DNA of 37,462 bases from Streptomyces boncukensis. GTDB lineage: Bacteria > Actinomycetota > Actinomycetes > Streptomycetales > Streptomycetaceae. Of the stretch, positions 35,333 to 37,462 are shown piece after piece (positions within the stretch are counted from its first letter, which is position 1; the number at the start of each line of letters is the position of its first letter). Location of the stretch: the NCBI RefSeq assembly GCF_011045075.1, contig NZ_JAAKZZ010000014.1, forward strand, positions 1-37,462, given 5' to 3'. The translations under genes were made by a program, and so were the position numbers. The notes below the pieces were generated by a model, which saw nothing but the letters and a program-made list of their open reading frames with translations, was not told the origin of the DNA and did no database searches.

Positions 35333-35348
35333 GTTATTGATCGATAAC
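35333..35348. promoter_or_regulatory. Operator-like palindrome GTTATTGATCGATAAC
   Basis: Fourteen of sixteen positions pair. It is AT-rich in a GC-rich context and overlaps both the end of the -10 hexamer and the predicted start of transcription of the LLM operon. This is the expected place for a TetR-type repressor; the TetR gene at 36208 is the natural candidate. Confidence 0.6.
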
Positions 35349-35374
35349 GTAAGTTGGAACAAGCACGCGGTCAA
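35346..35374 (-). promoter_or_regulatory. Promoter of the LLM-crotonase-ligase operon
   Basis: On the minus strand, TTGACC, a 17-base spacer and TACGTT match the vegetative consensus. Transcription would start near 35339, about 26 bases before the LLM start codon. Confidence 0.6.
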
Positions 35375-35395
35375 GACGCACTCAAGGAGGGTGAC

Positions 35396-35434
35396 GTGTT
35401 ACTCCCAACTAACTTCTGGTGGGGTGACTCATGA
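35396..35434 (+). CDS. 12-codon leader ORF with TTA codon
   Basis: A GTG follows a strong Shine-Dalgarno (AAGGAGG at 35384-35390, five-base gap) and opens a 12-codon frame reading MLLPTNFWWGDS. Codon 2 is TTA, rare in Streptomyces and read by the bldA tRNA, and two Trp codons are adjacent. Its TGA overlaps the creatininase ATG as ATGA in another frame. This layout predicts translational coupling and possibly bldA-dependent or attenuation-type control of the creatininase gene. No homologous peptide is recognised, and the ORF could be fortuitous. Confidence 0.5.
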   Translation: MLLPTNFWWGDS

Positions 35435-36198
35435 GCGAGCTGCGGATCGAGCGCCTGACCTCGCCGGACATCGCGGATGCGATCGCACGCGGCACGCGGA
35501 CCGCGGTTCTGCCGCTCGGCGCCACCGAGCAGCACGGCGCGCACCTGCCGTTGTCAGTCGACAGCGAACACGCCGACCGGCTGGGTGTTCTCGTAGCAGA
35601 GCGACTCGGCGACGCACTGGTGCTGCCAACCGTGCGGATCGGCTGCTCCGCACACCACCTCGGCTTCGCCGGAACGCTGTCCGTTCGCCCCGAGACACTG
35701 GAGGCGATCTGCTTCGACTGCTGCGCAAGCCTGGTGACGCACGGCTTCCGCCGCGTACTGATCTTCTCCGCGCACATCGGCAACTACCCCGTGCTGAGCG
35801 AGATCGGGCCGAAGCTCGCCGAGCGACTGCTCCCCGGGCTCGACGTGATCACCTTCGCCGACTCGACAGCGGTCCTCGATGCCTGGCGGGCGGCCGCCGA
35901 GCGCGTCGCCGGCCTCGCCGGCCACGTCGGCGGCCACGCCGACGTGGCCGAGAGTTCGATCATGCTCGCCGTCCGGCCGGACGCCGTACGAGGCGATCGC
36001 GCCGCCGCCGGCTTCAGCGAACCCATGAACGAGCAGCTGCTGGCCAAGGTACTAACAGGCGGCGTCAGCGCGCTGTCCCCCAACGGCGTGCTCGGCAACC
36101 CGCAAGGAATGTCCTCCGACCTGGGATTCGCCTGTCTCAGTGGCGTAGCGGACCGGCTGGCGGAGCATGCGAAGGCCAGTTACCGACCTCTCACGTAG
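35431..36198 (+). CDS. Creatininase-family amidohydrolase
   Basis: A 255-residue member of the creatininase family, metal-dependent amidases that open small cyclic amides or cleave amide bonds (creatininase, MftE and ArfB-type relatives). The N-terminal metal site LPLGATEQHGAHLPL gives Glu33 and His35, and Asp44 follows. The usual NGHGGN is SAHIGN (His115), and the later Glu-containing block is GGHADVAESS (Glu174). Enough ligands are present to expect metal binding, though two motifs deviate. No radical-SAM or mycofactocin genes are present. The ATG at 35431 overlaps the leader ORF. Divergent from the LLM operon and upstream of the TetR gene. Confidence 0.88.
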   Translation: MSELRIERLTSPDIADAIARGTRTAVLPLGATEQHGAHLPLSVDSEHADRLGVLVAERLGDALVLPTVRIGCSAHHLGFAGTLSVRPETLEAICFDCCASLVTHGFRRVLIFSAHIGNYPVLSEIGPKLAERLLPGLDVITFADSTAVLDAWRAAAERVAGLAGHVGGHADVAESSIMLAVRPDAVRGDRAAAGFSEPMNEQLLAKVLTGGVSALSPNGVLGNPQGMSSDLGFACLSGVADRLAEHAKASYRPLT

Positions 36199-36201
36199 AA
36201 T
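36196..36201 (+). promoter_or_regulatory. -10 hexamer TAGAAT for a leaderless tetR transcript
   Basis: TAGAAT overlaps the creatininase stop codon and lies at -12 to -7 relative to the A of the TetR ATG at 36208. That start has no Shine-Dalgarno. No clear -35 was seen. Confidence 0.4.
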
Positions 36202-36207
36202 CCCCCC

Positions 36208-36813
36208 ATGACGAGCTCATCCTCTCCCCGCGCCGCCGCGTCGCAGCGCTCCTCGCGCAGGCAGACACTGATCAAGGCGGCCGGCGAGTTGTTCCATGAG
36301 CGCGCCTTCGACGCGGTCACCACCGAGATGATCGGCGCGCGCGCAGGCGTGACCGGTCCCGCCCTGTACCGGCACTTCCCGAGCAAGCAGGCGTTGCTGA
36401 TCGCCGTGCTCGAAGACCCGCTGAAGGATCTGCTGGCCAACGCGCGCGAGACCGCGGCCGAAGTGACGGATCCACGCAAGGCGCTGGAGGCGATGATCGA
36501 CTACCACGTCACGCGCAGTCTCCAGAACGTGCCGTCCACCCTTGTGTTCCTGAAGAACGAACACAACGTTCCCGAAGAAGAACGACACCAGATGCGCCGC
36601 ATGATGCGCCTCTACGCCGAGGAGTGGAGCGCGCTGGTGGAGCGGCTCCGCCCCGATCTGTCGGACGCGCAGAACCGGGTCCTCACCCACGCCGTCTTCT
36701 CGATGATCAACGCGGTCCCCCAGTTCAACAGCGGCCTCGATCCCGAAAGCGTCGCTATGACGGTTCGCACCGCGGCGATCAACGCGCTGCTCATCCCGCC
36801 TGGCACAGTCTGA
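36208..36813 (+). CDS. TetR/AcrR-family regulator, probably of the adjacent pathway
   Basis: A 201-residue regulator. The N-terminal helix-turn-helix (about residues 16-64) reads RRQTLIKAAGELFHERAFDA then MIGARAGVTGPALYRHFPSK. The C-terminal part (YHVTRSLQNVPSTLVFLKNE, then ERHQMRRMMRLYAEEW) resembles TetR proteins of fatty-acyl-CoA or sterol catabolism, which often sense acyl-CoA esters. It lies 9 bases after the creatininase gene and is either co-transcribed with it or expressed from its own leaderless promoter. The palindrome at 35333-35348 is its most likely operator. The match to the acyl-CoA ligase and crotonase genes supports, but does not prove, a CoA-thioester ligand. Confidence 0.92.
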   Translation: MTSSSSPRAAASQRSSRRQTLIKAAGELFHERAFDAVTTEMIGARAGVTGPALYRHFPSKQALLIAVLEDPLKDLLANARETAAEVTDPRKALEAMIDYHVTRSLQNVPSTLVFLKNEHNVPEEERHQMRRMMRLYAEEWSALVERLRPDLSDAQNRVLTHAVFSMINAVPQFNSGLDPESVAMTVRTAAINALLIPPGTV

Positions 36814-36955
36814 CCGCCGTCCGCGTGGCATCGCGGTTGCGACGCTGGATTGCGCGCAGCCCCTTCTGCGCGCCCCAGTCTTCGCTCGTGAAGCGGTTCT
36901 CATTCGCCGGATCGTTCCGGTCCCAGGGACCGTCGTGCCCGTAGGTGACAGACAC
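36791..36955 (-). CDS. Possible 54-residue protein or gene remnant
   Basis: A minus-strand frame from the GTG at 36953-36955 encodes a protein starting MSVTYGHDGPWDRNDPANEN and continuing RFTSEDWGAQKGLRAIQRRN, with about 80% G/C at third positions and a composition like real protein. The same frame stays open upstream for about 18 more codons to a stop inside the yjbQ 3' end, without an ATG. No clear Shine-Dalgarno precedes the GTG. It may be the C-terminal remnant of a larger gene or a small gene downstream of yjbQ. Its end overlaps the convergent tetR by 23 bases. Not recognised. Confidence 0.35.
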   Translation of the reverse strand: MSVTYGHDGPWDRNDPANENRFTSEDWGAQKGLRAIQRRNRDATRTAVRLCQAG

Positions 36956-37007
36956 TCGCCGCAGCCAGGGAACGGAGAAATGGCGGCCCCCGGGGATACG
37001 ATCCCGC

Positions 37008-37430
37008 TCAGCCCAGAAAGCTCAGCCGCACCTGGCGGTCGCGATTGTCGATATTCGTATCGACCAGACATACCGACTGCCACGTGCCCAGTTCCAGTGC
37101 GCCGCCCAGGACCGGCAGCGTCGCGTGCGGTGGGACCAGGGCGGGGAGGACGTGGTCGCGCCCGTGCCCCGGACTGCCGTGCCGGTGCCGCCAGCGGTCG
37201 TCGGCGGGCAGCAGCTCGCGCAGCGCGGCCAGCAGGTCGTCGTCGCTGCCCGCGCCGGTCTCCAGGATCGCGATCCCGGCCGTCGCGTGCGGGACGAAAA
37301 TGTTCAGCAGCCCGTCCCGGCCGCCCGCGGCGCGGGCGAGGAACGCGGCGCAGTCGCGGGTGAGGTCCATGACCCGTTCGGACGCGCCGGTGGTGACGTC
37401 GAGGACGTGTGTCTGGAGTGCGTCGGTCAT
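37008..37430 (-). CDS. YjbQ family protein (UPF0047)
   Basis: A 140-residue protein of the YjbQ/UPF0047 family, small beta-rich enzymes reported to have weak thiamine-phosphate synthase activity. Conserved features are the metal-site segment NIFVPHATAGIAILE, the acidic GSDDDLLAALRELLP, the His-rich RHRHGSPGHGRDHVLPALV and the closing LGTWQSVCLVDTN. The ATG at 37428-37430 has only a weak Shine-Dalgarno; GACAAT upstream may be part of a -10. The 32 bases beyond it to the window edge hold nothing assignable. Confidence 0.92.
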   Translation of the reverse strand: MTDALQTHVLDVTTGASERVMDLTRDCAAFLARAAGGRDGLLNIFVPHATAGIAILETGAGSDDDLLAALRELLPADDRWRHRHGSPGHGRDHVLPALVPPHATLPVLGGALELGTWQSVCLVDTNIDNRDRQVRLSFLG

Positions 37431-37462
37431 CCGCCCATTGTCGCCCCGAGCGCTCCCGGGGC

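Noticed and set aside
35431..36198. The creatininase-family gene as a mycofactocin MftE with the short leader ORF as MftA
   Set aside because: The leader peptide is only 12 residues and lacks a Val-Tyr end, and no radical-SAM maturase or other mft gene is present.

Overview
The window reads as a chromosomal segment of a Streptomyces or a close relative. G+C is very high, third codon positions are almost always G or C, GTG starts are common, and several families are typical of the genus: a DUF574 methyltransferase, DUF1918, a DUF6214-like protein, a BadF-type GlcNAc kinase and bldA-type rare TTA usage. No rRNA, tRNA, CRISPR array, insertion sequence or origin was seen.

Left part (1-17,000), mostly housekeeping and conserved genes. 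It holds a truncated PAP2 phosphatase convergent with a DUF574 methyltransferase, a HAD hydrolase, a TetR regulator and a DUF6214-like gene. An adrenodoxin-reductase-type oxidoreductase, an Asp-box beta-propeller, uracil-DNA glycosylase, an N-acetylglucosamine kinase and a CbiX-like protein that has lost the usual catalytic motif follow. On the minus strand lies a probable operon of a secreted metallophosphoesterase, an MFS transporter, a membrane-anchored propeller and a lactonase. Beyond it are an FUSC-type membrane protein broken by a one-base frameshift, a beta-phosphoglucomutase-like HAD enzyme and a DUF1918 protein.

Middle (17,300-30,000): a membrane-anchored FMN glutamate-synthase-like protein, a divergent nucleotidyltransferase and GT1 glycosyltransferase pair, then the clearest system in the window. 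This is a complete four-gene Wadjet type III (JetABCD; TIGR02677/02678/02680/02679) anti-plasmid SMC cassette at 21,426-29,876, with every junction a 4-base ATGA overlap. Wadjet is a described system. The intergenic stretches on both sides hold what look like broken gene remnants, which fits an accessory insertion region.

Right part (30,187-36,813): a five-gene minus-strand operon (LLM flavin monooxygenase, two crotonases, flavin reductase, acyl-CoA ligase) faces a creatininase-family gene and a TetR regulator. The shared 117-bp promoter region carries a good promoter overlapped by a 16-bp palindrome and, on the other strand, a 12-codon leader ORF. That leader has a strong Shine-Dalgarno sequence, a TTA codon and an ATGA junction to the creatininase gene. 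It looks like a TetR-controlled CoA-dependent oxidative pathway of unknown substrate and is the least described part of the window. One crotonase has lost both catalytic glutamates. The window closes with YjbQ and a probable small minus-strand ORF or gene remnant.
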